Shown in pieces: positions 46,918 through 55,819 of a DNA stretch of 64,000 nt. Under the pieces are notes generated by a model. That model was not told the DNA's origin. It searched no databases and saw only the letters and a list, made by a program, of their open reading frames with translations. The stretch comes from Nitrogeniibacter mangrovi (lineage in GTDB: Bacteria > Pseudomonadota > Gammaproteobacteria > Burkholderiales > Rhodocyclaceae): the NCBI RefSeq assembly GCF_010983895.1, contig NZ_CP048836.1:2108001-2172000 (forward strand), in the 5' to 3' direction. Position numbers and translations under genes: made by a program. Numbering within the stretch: position 1 is the first letter of the stretch; each line of letters starts with the position of its first letter.

Positions 46918-48234
46918 TCAGAAGAAACGATAGGTGTAGTCGATGTACAGGCGATGATCGCGTTCGTCGTCTTTCACACCGTCCAGACGGCCGGTCTTGT
47001 CGGACTTGTAGTCAAGATAGGTGTAGCGGACGCCAAGCCCCTTGAGCAGCGGGATAGCGTAGCGCACGTCCAGTGCCAGTTCACTCTCGTCGGCTTTGCC
47101 CAGCGCGGGCACATGGCTGTTGCGGGCACCGGTGCCTTTCTTGTAGCTGATCGTGGTCTTCAGGCCCTTGATGTAGTCCTTCCAGTTGTATCCGGCTTTG
47201 AGCATCCACACCCGTTCGTCTCGGTTGGTGAAGTCGGCCAACACGCCTCCGGTGGGGAACACATTGGTGCCGTGGTCACCGGCGAAGTTGTCTTCGATCC
47301 AGGCGCCGTCGAACTTTGCCACGGCCCCCCCGAGCAGAACATTGCCGAAGCTCCAGTCCGCCGCCACATAAACGCCGAGACCGTCGTTGTCGCTGGCGGT
47401 GGTGCCAGCTTTCGAACCGGGGACGTCTTCGTCATCCAGCTCGCCGCTTTCCGCGCCGGTCACGAACAGCTTGCCATCGTCATGGGAGGTGTGCACGCCG
47501 CCGGTGAGCTTCAGCTTCGACTTATTGGCCAGGTCGAAGGTGTACGACGCCACCAGACCGGTCTTGCGCAGGAAGTTGTCGGACTTCAGGTATTCCAGAT
47601 CGACACTGAAGGGGCCGGCGTCGTAGCTCACACCGATCAGGCCGATGTAGTCGATGTCGCCTTCGTCGGAACGGTCGGTCTTGAATTCGTGGAAGTGGGC
47701 ATCCGAGCGCGGCGACCATTCGTTGTACATGGCGCCATAGACCTTCAGGCCCTTCATCGGCTTGATATCGATGGTGCCGCCCGAGAAGGTGTTGGGAATC
47801 GCGCGGCTGCCCGAACTGCTCAGCAGCAGGCTCTTGTGAACCTGGCGGCCCAGCTTGGCGCTGACCACATCCTTGAACTTGAGCTTGACGAAGGCCTGGC
47901 CGATCTTGCCGAAGGAGTCGTGTACGTCGCCGTCTTTGTCCACCGACAGGATGTCGGAGGTCAGGTGGCCGCTTGCCCCCAACTTGGTCACGCTATAGCC
48001 CGACAAGCCGATCCCGATGAAGTCCCGGAAATAGGGCGATTCGTAGTTCAACTGCAGACCCAGCGCCGACTGGCTGCGATCTTTGGCGTCGTTCTCGTAG
48101 TCACGGTCGAAGTAGATACCGCGTGTCTTGAGTTCCAGCGAATGGCCCTCGGTGTCTGCGGCCGTGGCCGTTCCGCTCACGGCCAGCGCGCCGAGCATGA
48201 ACGGGAGCAGGGGGGAAATGTGATGCTGCTTCAT
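46918..48234 (-). CDS. OprD-family outer-membrane porin
   Basis: 438 residues. Signal peptide 1-25 (LPFMLGALAVSGTATA), then the OprD barrel: SLELKTRGIYFDRDYEN, QAFVKLKFKDVVSAKLGRQV, the loop SSSGSRAIPNTFSG, and a C-terminal aromatic YTYRFF. OprD porins take up amino or carboxylic acids; P. aeruginosa OpdH, for cis-aconitate, is a known member. Its position at the end of the tricarboxylate block and on the same strand makes uptake of those acids plausible. It has its own leader with a palindrome. Confidence 0.88.
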   Translation of the reverse strand: MKQHHISPLLPFMLGALAVSGTATAADTEGHSLELKTRGIYFDRDYENDAKDRSQSALGLQLNYESPYFRDFIGIGLSGYSVTKLGASGHLTSDILSVDKDGDVHDSFGKIGQAFVKLKFKDVVSAKLGRQVHKSLLLSSSGSRAIPNTFSGGTIDIKPMKGLKVYGAMYNEWSPRSDAHFHEFKTDRSDEGDIDYIGLIGVSYDAGPFSVDLEYLKSDNFLRKTGLVASYTFDLANKSKLKLTGGVHTSHDDGKLFVTGAESGELDDEDVPGSKAGTTASDNDGLGVYVAADWSFGNVLLGGAVAKFDGAWIEDNFAGDHGTNVFPTGGVLADFTNRDERVWMLKAGYNWKDYIKGLKTTISYKKGTGARNSHVPALGKADESELALDVRYAIPLLKGLGVRYTYLDYKSDKTGRLDGVKDDERDHRLYIDYTYRFF

Positions 48235-48258
48235 GGTGTCTCCTCTTGATTCTTCTGG

Positions 48259-48276
48259 ATTTGCCTCGAGGCAAAT
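48259..48276. promoter_or_regulatory. Perfect 18-bp palindrome upstream of oprD-type gene
   Basis: ATTTGCCTCGAGGCAAAT, two 9-bp arms with no spacer, 24 nt before the porin start. Likely a repressor-type operator controlling porin expression; the binding protein is unknown. Confidence 0.6.
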
Positions 48277-48397
48277 GCGGTGTTGGACGCAGCGCGCCAG
48301 GTGCCTTCTGATTTCGCCACCTTGATCGAAGTATGGTGGTCCTCATTGATGCGCGGAAATGCATTGCGTGCGCTAATTTATTCGATTAACGCAACAA

Positions 48398-48423
48398 CAA
48401 GGCGTACCGGGAGGCACGCCTTG
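48398..48423 (-). terminator. Terminator of the carboxylate operon
   Basis: CAAGGCGT-N10-ACGCCTTG hairpin about 67 nt beyond the PrpF-family stop, followed on the minus strand by TTGTTGCG, a modest U-rich run. It would separate the operon from the porin gene. Confidence 0.5.
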
Positions 48424-48490
48424 AACAGCGCGACAACGGTTCTCGAGGACAGGGTGGAGCGCCGGGGATGCGGGCTGCCCGGCGAGGGGA

Positions 48491-49588
48491 TCAGGCGGCC
48501 TGGTGGATTTGACCGACCGGGACGTGGACCACGCCGACGAACAGCGGGCGTGCGGTGCGAACCAGCCCGGCCACGGCGAAGCGGGGTGCCTCGGGGGTGG
48601 AGTCCGGGGCCTCTCCCATGCGGATGTCCAGGCCGCCGGCGGGGTGCTCGATGCCGATCAGATCGGGATCGTCCGCCGAGCGCCGGGCGTAGCGGGCCGG
48701 CACCGTACCGGCGATGCTGGCCGCCGCCGCGAGGCACAACGCGCCGGTGACGGCGAAGGCCGAGTGGCAGGACCACGGCGTGAAATAGCGCGAGGCGATG
48801 GTGCCGCCGCGCCCGGGGGCGGCCACCAGGGCGATTTTCGGCAGCACCGACTGGCGCACGTCGCCCAGCCCGGCGCGCAGGGCGATCTCGATGCGGATGG
48901 CTTCGAGGCGGGCCTTCAGCGCCGTGTCAGCGTCGAGTTCCTGCTTGGTTTCGTAACCGGTCTTGCCCAGGGCCTCGGCCGCCACGAAGACCAGCGGCGA
49001 CGCGAAATCGATGCAGGTCACCTCGATGCCGTCGACCCGGTCGATGCGTTGCCCGGTGGGGAACAATTGGCCAGTCTTGGCGCCGGCGGCATCGAGAAAA
49101 TTGAGCACGATCGGCGCCCCCGTGCCGGGCACGCCGTCGATCCGCGTGTCGCCTTCGTAGGTCACGACGCCGCCCGGCGTCTGCACCACGGCCTCGACGA
49201 TCTTGCCGGTGTTGCGGTTCAGGATGCGCAGCCGGGTGACCGGATCCTGCGCAGCGACCAGCCCGTTCTCGATCGCGAAGGGGCCGACGCCGGCAAGCAT
49301 GTTGCCGCAGTTGGGCATGGTGTCGACGGTCGACTGATCGACCGAGACCTGGGCAAACAGGTACTCGATGTCGATGTCCTCGCGCGACGAGGGGCTCACC
49401 ACCACCGCCTTGCTGGTGAGCGTGTCGCCGCCGCCGATGCCATCCACCTGGCGGATATGCGGCGAGCCCATGGCCGCGAGCAGCGTCCGGTCGCGCTCGA
49501 CCGGATCGCTCGGCAGGTCACAGGCCTGGAAGTAGGGCCCCTTCGAGGTGCCGCCGCGCATCAGGGTGCAGGGAATGTTCTTGAACAT
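48491..49588 (-). CDS. PrpF/GalD-family isomerase (aconitate isomerase candidate)
   Basis: 365 residues. The N-terminal LMRGGTSKG and GIGGGDTLTSKAVVV and the central DTMPNCGNMLAGVGPFA (Cys 94) are diagnostic for the PrpF/DapF-fold family, which moves double bonds by proton transfer on 2-methylaconitate, oxalomesaconate or aconitate. It is closest in style to 4-oxalomesaconate tautomerase GalD, but there are no gallate genes here. Fungal Adi1, converting cis- to trans-aconitate, is in this family, and the neighbours handle aconitate-related acids. It is the last gene of the block. Confidence 0.82.
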   Translation of the reverse strand: MFKNIPCTLMRGGTSKGPYFQACDLPSDPVERDRTLLAAMGSPHIRQVDGIGGGDTLTSKAVVVSPSSREDIDIEYLFAQVSVDQSTVDTMPNCGNMLAGVGPFAIENGLVAAQDPVTRLRILNRNTGKIVEAVVQTPGGVVTYEGDTRIDGVPGTGAPIVLNFLDAAGAKTGQLFPTGQRIDRVDGIEVTCIDFASPLVFVAAEALGKTGYETKQELDADTALKARLEAIRIEIALRAGLGDVRQSVLPKIALVAAPGRGGTIASRYFTPWSCHSAFAVTGALCLAAAASIAGTVPARYARRSADDPDLIGIEHPAGGLDIRMGEAPDSTPEAPRFAVAGLVRTARPLFVGVVHVPVGQIHQAA

Positions 49589-49691
49589 GGATTCCTCGTT
49601 CGCAGTTCAACCACAAGCGCTCCATTCTCACGCGCGAGGGTTGATGACTGAAGTGAAAACTTCAGCCTTACTGATGCCTTTTGAGCAATAG

Positions 49692-50660
49692 TCAGCGTGT
49701 TGCGGCGGCGCTGAGATACGCGCGCACATGGCCAAACGCATTATCGAAATACGCCTCATAGGTGTCGCGCTCCACGAAGCCCAGATGCGGCGTGCACAAA
49801 ATGCGCGGGTGGCCCAGGTAGGCCTGCACGCCGCCCGGTTCGTCCTCGAACACATCGAGTGCGGCAAAACCCGGCCGCCCGGCAGCCAACGCAGCGAGCA
49901 GGGCGCCGGGGGCGATCAGTTCGGCACGGCTGGTGTTGACCAACAAGGCATGGGGCTGCATGGCGGCAAGGTCGGCGGCGGTGACGATGTGGCGCGTCTC
50001 CGGGGTCATGCGCAGGTGCAGGCAGAGCACATCGGCTTGCGCGAAGAAGGCCTTGCGGTCGGCCTCGAAGTGGTCGCCTGCCTGAGTGGCGGCCTGCTCG
50101 GAGCCGTCGCGCCCGTGGGCAATCACCCGCATGCCGAAGGCGCGACCGAAGCTCGCGACCCGCGCGCCGATTCGTCCGTAACCCCAGATGCCCAGCGTGC
50201 GGCCGTGGAGCACCGTGCCAAGCGTCTCGTCTTCGCGTTGCTCGGCGCTGCGCTGCCAGCGGCCGGCCTCGAGCTGGCGCACGTAGGGCACCAGCCGGCG
50301 CGACGCGGCCAGTACCAGCGCCCAGGTCAGTTCGGCCGGTGCGATGGGGTTGCCGCTGCCCTCGCGTACGATCACGCCGTGGCGGGCGCAGGCGTCGAGG
50401 TCGATGCACGAGGCGAGCCGCCCGGTCTGCACGATCAGTTCGAGCTTGGGCAAGGCGGCGATGAGCTCGGCGCCGATGCGGGTGCGCTCGCGGATGAGCA
50501 CCAGACAGCGGGTCTCGCGCAGGGCGTCGATGAGTGCCGCGTCGTTGTCCAGCGGCTCGTGCAGCACCTGCAGGTGCGCATCGAGGCCGTCGAGCAGGCG
50601 CGTGGCGTCGAGGCGCGACACGACGCCCTGATAGTCGTCCAGCACGGTGATGCGGTTCAT
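49692..50660 (-). CDS. D-2-hydroxyacid dehydrogenase family protein
   Basis: 322 residues. NAD-binding fold GIWGYGRIGARVASFGRAFG (about residues 145-165). The catalytic triad positions are recognisable: Arg in NTSRAELI, Glu in DVFEDEPGG and His in CTPHLGFVE. The family reduces 2-oxoacids or oxidises D-2-hydroxyacids. The substrate is not evident; an acid intermediate of this block is plausible. ATG 50660 is preferred because GGAG precedes it. Confidence 0.85.
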   Translation of the reverse strand: MNRITVLDDYQGVVSRLDATRLLDGLDAHLQVLHEPLDNDAALIDALRETRCLVLIRERTRIGAELIAALPKLELIVQTGRLASCIDLDACARHGVIVREGSGNPIAPAELTWALVLAASRRLVPYVRQLEAGRWQRSAEQREDETLGTVLHGRTLGIWGYGRIGARVASFGRAFGMRVIAHGRDGSEQAATQAGDHFEADRKAFFAQADVLCLHLRMTPETRHIVTAADLAAMQPHALLVNTSRAELIAPGALLAALAAGRPGFAALDVFEDEPGGVQAYLGHPRILCTPHLGFVERDTYEAYFDNAFGHVRAYLSAAATR

Positions 50661-50680
50661 GGGCAGCTCTCCGGAAGGGA

Positions 50681-51982
50681 TCATTCGCTTGAGCGGGGCG
50701 CGATGCCCTGGGCGGCATACAGGGGGCGCAGGTGTACCCGCATGGATTCAAGTCGCAGATAGAAGCGTGCGCCCGCGCCCATCAGCAGCAAACCGGCCGC
50801 GAGCAGCGCTGCTTCGGGGCCGATGAGGCCGCCCACCCAGCCGACCAGCAGGCCGCCGACAGCCGCGGCACCGAGGTTGGCGGCGGTGTACAGCGCCAGC
50901 ACCCGCCCGCGCAGCCCCTCGGGCAGGATCGTCTGCAGGATGGTGTTGGTCGAGGCATTGCACACGATCATGCTGAAGCCGAGCAGGAACAATTGCACCA
51001 GGGCCAGCCACAGCGCGTCGGTCAGCGCGAAGCCGGTGAGCGACACCCCGGCGAGCAGATTGGCGTGCAGGATGCTGCCGGTGAGGCCGCGCACCGAGGG
51101 GCGCGACATCAGATAGGCCGAGGCCACCAGTGCGCCGGCGCCGGCGCTGCCGAGCAGCACGCCGAGGGTGTTCGGCCCGCCGGCGAACACGTCGCGAGCG
51201 AAGGCCGGCATCATCGGCAGATAGCTCGCGGCAAAGAAGTTCAGCAGGGCCACCTGCGTCAGCAGCATGCGCACCGGCACGCTGCTTCGGACGTAGCCGA
51301 AGCCCTCGCGCATCGCCGTGCCGAAGGGCGTGGGCGCCGCTGGCGAGGCGGACGGGGCGAGCCTGCGCAGCGCCAGGATCAAGGCCAGGAACGAGACGCC
51401 ATTGACCGCAAAGCACACCGCCGCCGAGGTGGCCGCCAGCAGCAGCCCGGCCGCCGGCGGGCCGATGAAGCGGGCGACGTTGAAGGTCAGCGTATTGAGC
51501 GCGATGGCGTTGGGGATGTCCTCGCGCCGGGGGACGAGCTGTCCGGCCAGCGAATGGCGCAGCGGCGCGTCGAAGCTGTTGAGCACTCCCAGCACGCCGG
51601 CGGCGACCAGAATCAGCCAGGGGGTGATCCAGCCGACATAGGTGAACACCGCCAGAAACACCGCCTGCGCCAACATCAGCGTCTGGACTTGCAGCATCAG
51701 GCGTTTGCGGTCGCTGCGGTCGATGATGATGCCGGCGAAGGGGGCCACCATCAGCTGGGGGGCGTTGCTCAGAAACGCCACGGCGCCCAGCAGCACGGTC
51801 GAGTCGGTGAGCCGGTAGACCAACCAGCCGAGGGCCACCTGCTGGATCCAGGTGCCGACCAGTGACAGCAACTGGCCGAAGAAGTAATGCCGGTAGGCCG
51901 GCGAGCCCAGCGCGCGCCAGGCCTGGCGACGCGCCGGGTTCGCCGGCCTCGTGGGTGTCGTTTCTGGTAAGGACCTAGCCAT
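50681..51982 (-). CDS. MFS transporter, EntS-like (MFS_3)
   Basis: 433 residues with about twelve membrane segments. [38 protein letters not shown] and [14 protein letters not shown] are characteristic of the EntS/MFS_3 group, usually exporters. In the Salmonella tcu operon the transporter TcuC is also MFS but of a different subgroup (metabolite:H+ symporter), so this may export rather than import. Its start overlaps the tcuB stop by 8 nt. Confidence 0.85.
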   Translation of the reverse strand: MARSLPETTPTRPANPARRQAWRALGSPAYRHYFFGQLLSLVGTWIQQVALGWLVYRLTDSTVLLGAVAFLSNAPQLMVAPFAGIIIDRSDRKRLMLQVQTLMLAQAVFLAVFTYVGWITPWLILVAAGVLGVLNSFDAPLRHSLAGQLVPRREDIPNAIALNTLTFNVARFIGPPAAGLLLAATSAAVCFAVNGVSFLALILALRRLAPSASPAAPTPFGTAMREGFGYVRSSVPVRMLLTQVALLNFFAASYLPMMPAFARDVFAGGPNTLGVLLGSAGAGALVASAYLMSRPSVRGLTGSILHANLLAGVSLTGFALTDALWLALVQLFLLGFSMIVCNASTNTILQTILPEGLRGRVLALYTAANLGAAAVGGLLVGWVGGLIGPEAALLAAGLLLMGAGARFYLRLESMRVHLRPLYAAQGIAPRSSE

Positions 51983-53144
51983 CGCTGCCGACGCCGATCG
52001 GATTGGGGCGTCGCTTCTCGATCGCCCACTTGAGCAGCGCCGCGCTACGGTAGAAACCGTGGGCGAACTTGCCGTAGGGCATGGTCAGGAACAGGCCCAT
52101 CACCACGCCGAGGTGGATCGCCAGCAGCACGCCCATGGCGCCCGTGTCGCGGCCGGCGAGCAAGGCCAGACCGCTCAGGCTGGTGAACAACAGCAAGGCA
52201 ATGAAGCCGCGATCCATCGGCTTTTGCGCTGCGTCACCATGTTCGGGGTGACGCTTCAGGTTCAGCCAGAACAGCCCGGCCGGGCCGATCAGCAGGCCGA
52301 TGCCGCCCACGGTGCCAAGCACCACCGGCAGGCTGGTGAAGGCATAGGGCGCCTCCCAGCCGAACACGTAGTGATACAGCGTGGCGACGCTGGTGGCGGC
52401 AAAGCACAGCATGAAACCGTAAAAGGTCAGGTGATGGAAGCGCCGCCGCGCGAGGGTGAAGGCATCGTCGGCGTTGTTGCAGCCGAGGCCGTGGCCACCG
52501 TCGAGGTAGGTCAGGCGCAGCACGTCATGGGTGGTCTCTGCGATGGCCTCGCCGCTGGCCGCGCCGGGGGCGGCCTCGCGCCAGAAGCGGGTGACGCCGA
52601 TGCCCAGCGCCAGCGCCGCGAACAGGAACACCGGCGCGAACATCGACACCAGCAGGTTGTGCGGGAAGATGGCGTAGAAGTCGCCGGCCAGCGGTGTGTG
52701 GAAGAGCGTGCCTTGCAGGGCGAGCGCGAGCACCAGGAACAGGGCCAATCCGCCGGCGACGGCCAGCGCGACGGTCACGCCGTTGTTGCGGTAGAGCTTG
52801 CCAAAACCGGTCGGCCAGGCAAAGTCCGAATAAGTGTGCGCGCGCACCCTGGCCATGGCCTGGGGCACGTTGACTGCGAACTCGTGCGGCGGCGCGTACT
52901 GGCAGGCGTGCAGGCAGGCACCGCAGTTGTGGCACAGATTGGCCAGGTAGTGCACGTCGGCCTTGTCGAAGCAGAGCCGACGGGTCATGGCCGGGAACAC
53001 CGCGCAGAAGCCTTCGCAGTAGCGGCAGGCGTTGCAGATCTGCAGGATCCGGCTGACCTCGGCTTCGTCGGCCTGGGGGGCGGGCAGGGCGCGTCCGGCG
53101 GCCAGGTCGGCCGCTTCGCGGGTGAGGGTGTCAAGCGTGTGCAT
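51975..53144 (-). CDS. tcuB: Tricarballylate utilisation Fe-S membrane protein TcuB
   Basis: 389 residues. Two Fe-S motifs near the N-terminus: [15 protein letters not shown] (about 37-51) and [16 protein letters not shown] (about 72-87). About six membrane helices follow, with histidines that could bind haem. TcuB accepts electrons from the flavin of TcuA and passes them to quinone, allowing oxidation of tricarballylate to cis-aconitate. Start overlaps the tcuA stop region by 14 nt. Confidence 0.92.
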   Translation of the reverse strand: MHTLDTLTREAADLAAGRALPAPQADEAEVSRILQICNACRYCEGFCAVFPAMTRRLCFDKADVHYLANLCHNCGACLHACQYAPPHEFAVNVPQAMARVRAHTYSDFAWPTGFGKLYRNNGVTVALAVAGGLALFLVLALALQGTLFHTPLAGDFYAIFPHNLLVSMFAPVFLFAALALGIGVTRFWREAAPGAASGEAIAETTHDVLRLTYLDGGHGLGCNNADDAFTLARRRFHHLTFYGFMLCFAATSVATLYHYVFGWEAPYAFTSLPVVLGTVGGIGLLIGPAGLFWLNLKRHPEHGDAAQKPMDRGFIALLLFTSLSGLALLAGRDTGAMGVLLAIHLGVVMGLFLTMPYGKFAHGFYRSAALLKWAIEKRRPNPIGVGSDG

Positions 53145-54555
53145 GGGTTGCTCCCTGGCGCGCGGCTGCCGCGGCATGGGCGCCGGCGATGCGGCCGAAG
53201 GTCGTGCCGATGGTCATGCCGACCCCGGCGGTGTAGCCCTTGCCGAGCACGTTGCCGGCCATCATTTCCCCGGCGACGAACAGGTTGGGGCTGGGCTGGC
53301 CCGAGAAATGGACGGCGGCGTGTTCGTCCACTTTCAGGCCCAGGTAAGTGAAGGTGATGCCCGGCTTGAGCGCGTAGCCGCGGAAGGGCGGGGTATCGAT
53401 GGGCAGCGCCCAGTGGGTCTTGGCCGGCGACAGGCCTTCGGTGTGGCAGTCGTCCTGGATGGTGTGATCGAAGGTGCCGACGCGACAGGCGGCGTTGTAC
53501 GCGTGCACCGTGCGCACGAAGGCAGCCTCGTCGATGCCCAGCTGGCGGGCGAGTGCTTCGAGCGTGTCGGCCTGGGCGCCGGGAAACACCGGCGGCATGA
53601 AGCGGCCATTGGCCTTGGCGTCGATGATCGAGAAGCCGATCTGCCCGGGTTGCTGGGCGACCAGGCGCCCCCAGATGGCGTAGCGCTTGGGCCAGAAGTC
53701 CTCGCCTTCGTCGTAGAAGCGCTCGGCGTGCTGGTTGACCACGATGCCCAGCGAGACGCAGTCGATGCGGGTGCAGATGCCGCCGTCGTACTCCGGGGCG
53801 CGTGCATCAATGGCCACGCAGTGCGATTGCGAGGGGTCGCCGACGGTGTCGGCGCCGGCGTCGATCATGGCCTTGAGCAGCACGCCGCGATTGAAGCGGG
53901 TGCCGCGGATGGCGAAGTTGTCGGCCGGCCACTCGCCGTTCTCGTTCTGCCCCCAGGCCTCGCGCAGCCACTCACGGTTGGACTCGAAGCCGCCGGCGGC
54001 CATCACGCAGGCGCGGGCGGCGATGCGTTCGTTGCCGACCCAGGCGGCGCGAAAGGCGCCGTCTTCCAGCTCGATCCGGTCCACCGGCGACGCGTAGCGG
54101 ATGCGCACACCCAGTGCCTCGGCACTACGGTAGTAGGCATTGACCAGCGCCTTGCCACCGCCCATGAAGAAGGCATTGGTGCGCGACAGGTGCAGCGTGC
54201 CGGACAGCGACGGCTGGAAATTGACGCCATGCTTGCGCATCCAGTCGCGGCAGCCGGACGACTCGCGGATGGCGAGGCGGGCGAGCCTCTCGTTGGTGAG
54301 GCCGCCGGTGACCTTGAGCAGGTCTTGCCAGAATTCTTCTTCGGGATAGCGGTCGGTCAGCACGTCCTGTGGCGCGTCGTGCATGCAGCGCAGGTTACGG
54401 GTGTGACTGGAGTTGCCGCCGCGCCAGGCCCGGGGGGCGGCTTCGAGCAGCAGCACCGAGGCGCCGGCTTCGCGGGCGACCAGCGCGGCGCACAGCGCGG
54501 CGTTACCGCCGCCGATGACCAGGACGTCCACCGTGTGGGCGTGCGCGTGTTCCAT
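53131..54555 (-). CDS. tcuA: FAD-dependent tricarballylate dehydrogenase TcuA
   Basis: 474 residues. FAD fold [19 protein letters not shown] (about 10-28), then [15 protein letters not shown] and the fumarate-reductase-like middle with [15 protein letters not shown]. The C-terminal [22 protein letters not shown] is typical of TcuA. It oxidises tricarballylate to cis-aconitate. AGGAG precedes ATG 54555. Confidence 0.92.
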   Translation of the reverse strand: MEHAHAHTVDVLVIGGGNAALCAALVAREAGASVLLLEAAPRAWRGGNSSHTRNLRCMHDAPQDVLTDRYPEEEFWQDLLKVTGGLTNERLARLAIRESSGCRDWMRKHGVNFQPSLSGTLHLSRTNAFFMGGGKALVNAYYRSAEALGVRIRYASPVDRIELEDGAFRAAWVGNERIAARACVMAAGGFESNREWLREAWGQNENGEWPADNFAIRGTRFNRGVLLKAMIDAGADTVGDPSQSHCVAIDARAPEYDGGICTRIDCVSLGIVVNQHAERFYDEGEDFWPKRYAIWGRLVAQQPGQIGFSIIDAKANGRFMPPVFPGAQADTLEALARQLGIDEAAFVRTVHAYNAACRVGTFDHTIQDDCHTEGLSPAKTHWALPIDTPPFRGYALKPGITFTYLGLKVDEHAAVHFSGQPSPNLFVAGEMMAGNVLGKGYTAGVGMTIGTTFGRIAGAHAAAAARQGATHAHA

Positions 54556-54638
54556 GAGTCGTGCTCCTGTTCGCAATGGTGTTGAGCTCGACTATCGCGG
54601 TTTCGGAGCAGGTTGCCCTAAGTCGAAGCCATATCTGG

Positions 54639-55574
54639 CTATCTCGATTCGAGATGGAGCGCGGTGACGCCACGCCAGCGGCCGCTGTCGACCAGCTGGC
54701 CGACGGTGCGCTGCAAGGTGCTGCGGGTGGCGATGGCGGCGGGCGACAGTTCGTCCTCCGACAGGCTGCACACCAGGTTGCGCCGCGCGGTGCCGTCGTC
54801 CTCGAGTTCGCACCAGCGCAGGCACGCGTCTGCGTCGGGCTGGCGGGCGAGGGCCGCCCAAGGCTGCACGCTGGCGCCCAGACCGTTGCGGACCATGTCC
54901 ATCAGGACATAGAGCGAGTCGACCTCGGCGATCACGTTGGGGGTGATGCCCAGCGCGTTGAAGGCGTTGTCGAGTACGCGGCGCAGGCCGTGGCGCGGGG
55001 TGGGCAACACCAGCGGCAAGCCGTTCAGCGCGCCCAGCCGGGTGGGCAGCGGCGCGGGTGGGGTGTCGGCGCCGGCGATGACGAACAATCGCTCGTCGAG
55101 CATCGGCTGGATGGACCAGCGCCGCGCCTGGTGGCCGTCGAAGAGCACCGCGATGTCGAGTTCACGGCTGTTGAGCATCTGGCCGAGGTGGCCGGACATG
55201 GCCTCGACGAGCCGGATGCGGATATCGGGATACTGACGGTGCATCGCTTCCATCAGCGGCATGCCGAGCACGCCGGCGGTGGTGGGCGCCAGGCCAACGC
55301 TCACCACGCCCGACAGGCGGGCCTGCCGGGCGGCGCTGGCCGCTTCGTCGGCATGGCGCAGGCTGAGCTGCGCATGGGCGATGAAGGCCAGCCCGGCTTC
55401 GGTCGGCAAAATACCGTGGGGGCCGCGCTCGAGCAGGCGGGTGGAGAGCTCGCTCTCGAGCTTCTGGATCTGCAGGCTGACGGCCGACTGCGCCACACCG
55501 AGGTCGAGCGCCGCCTGGCTGATGCTGCCCAGTTCGATCGTTCGCAAGAGATAACGCAGTTGTCGCAGTTCCAT
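54639..55574 (-). CDS. LysR-family regulator, TcuR-like
   Basis: 311 residues. HTH at about 3-60 (LRQLRYLLRTIELGSISQAALDL and IQKLESELSTRLLERGP), effector domain from about 90 (GVVSVGLAPTTAGVLGMPLM). The LysR gene TcuR activates tcuABC in Salmonella; here the gene lies on the same strand 83 nt upstream of tcuA. It may control the whole carboxylate block. Confidence 0.85.
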   Translation of the reverse strand: MELRQLRYLLRTIELGSISQAALDLGVAQSAVSLQIQKLESELSTRLLERGPHGILPTEAGLAFIAHAQLSLRHADEAASAARQARLSGVVSVGLAPTTAGVLGMPLMEAMHRQYPDIRIRLVEAMSGHLGQMLNSRELDIAVLFDGHQARRWSIQPMLDERLFVIAGADTPPAPLPTRLGALNGLPLVLPTPRHGLRRVLDNAFNALGITPNVIAEVDSLYVLMDMVRNGLGASVQPWAALARQPDADACLRWCELEDDGTARRNLVCSLSEDELSPAAIATRSTLQRTVGQLVDSGRWRGVTALHLESR

Positions 55575-55638
55575 CGCTGTCGATGCCCGTCAAAAGTGAA
55601 ACGGGCACGGCGTGGCCGCCTGCCCGTTTCGGTGCGAG

Positions 55639-55818
55639 TCAGTTCTCGCTCAGAATGGCGACCCGGCCCATGTCGCTCGATCGCGCCGGGTCGTCGCCAG
55701 CGGGGCGGGGCGCCTCGGCACGTTCCCCGTCCCTTGCTTGGCTGATCGAACCGAACATGACCGGGCAGTCGAGCTGATGCCGAGCCAGCTCGTTGAGTTG
55801 CCTGTCCGAGGCTTGCAT
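55639..55818 (-). CDS. Possible small ORF following the fumarase-like gene
   Basis: 59 codons, starting one nucleotide after the preceding stop (TAAGATG). The product is polar with no recognised domain (starts MQASDRQLNELARHQ, ends VAILSEN). Coupled reading is possible, but coding potential is uncertain and it may be chance. Confidence 0.3.
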   Translation of the reverse strand: MQASDRQLNELARHQLDCPVMFGSISQARDGERAEAPRPAGDDPARSSDMGRVAILSEN

Positions 55819-55819
55819 C

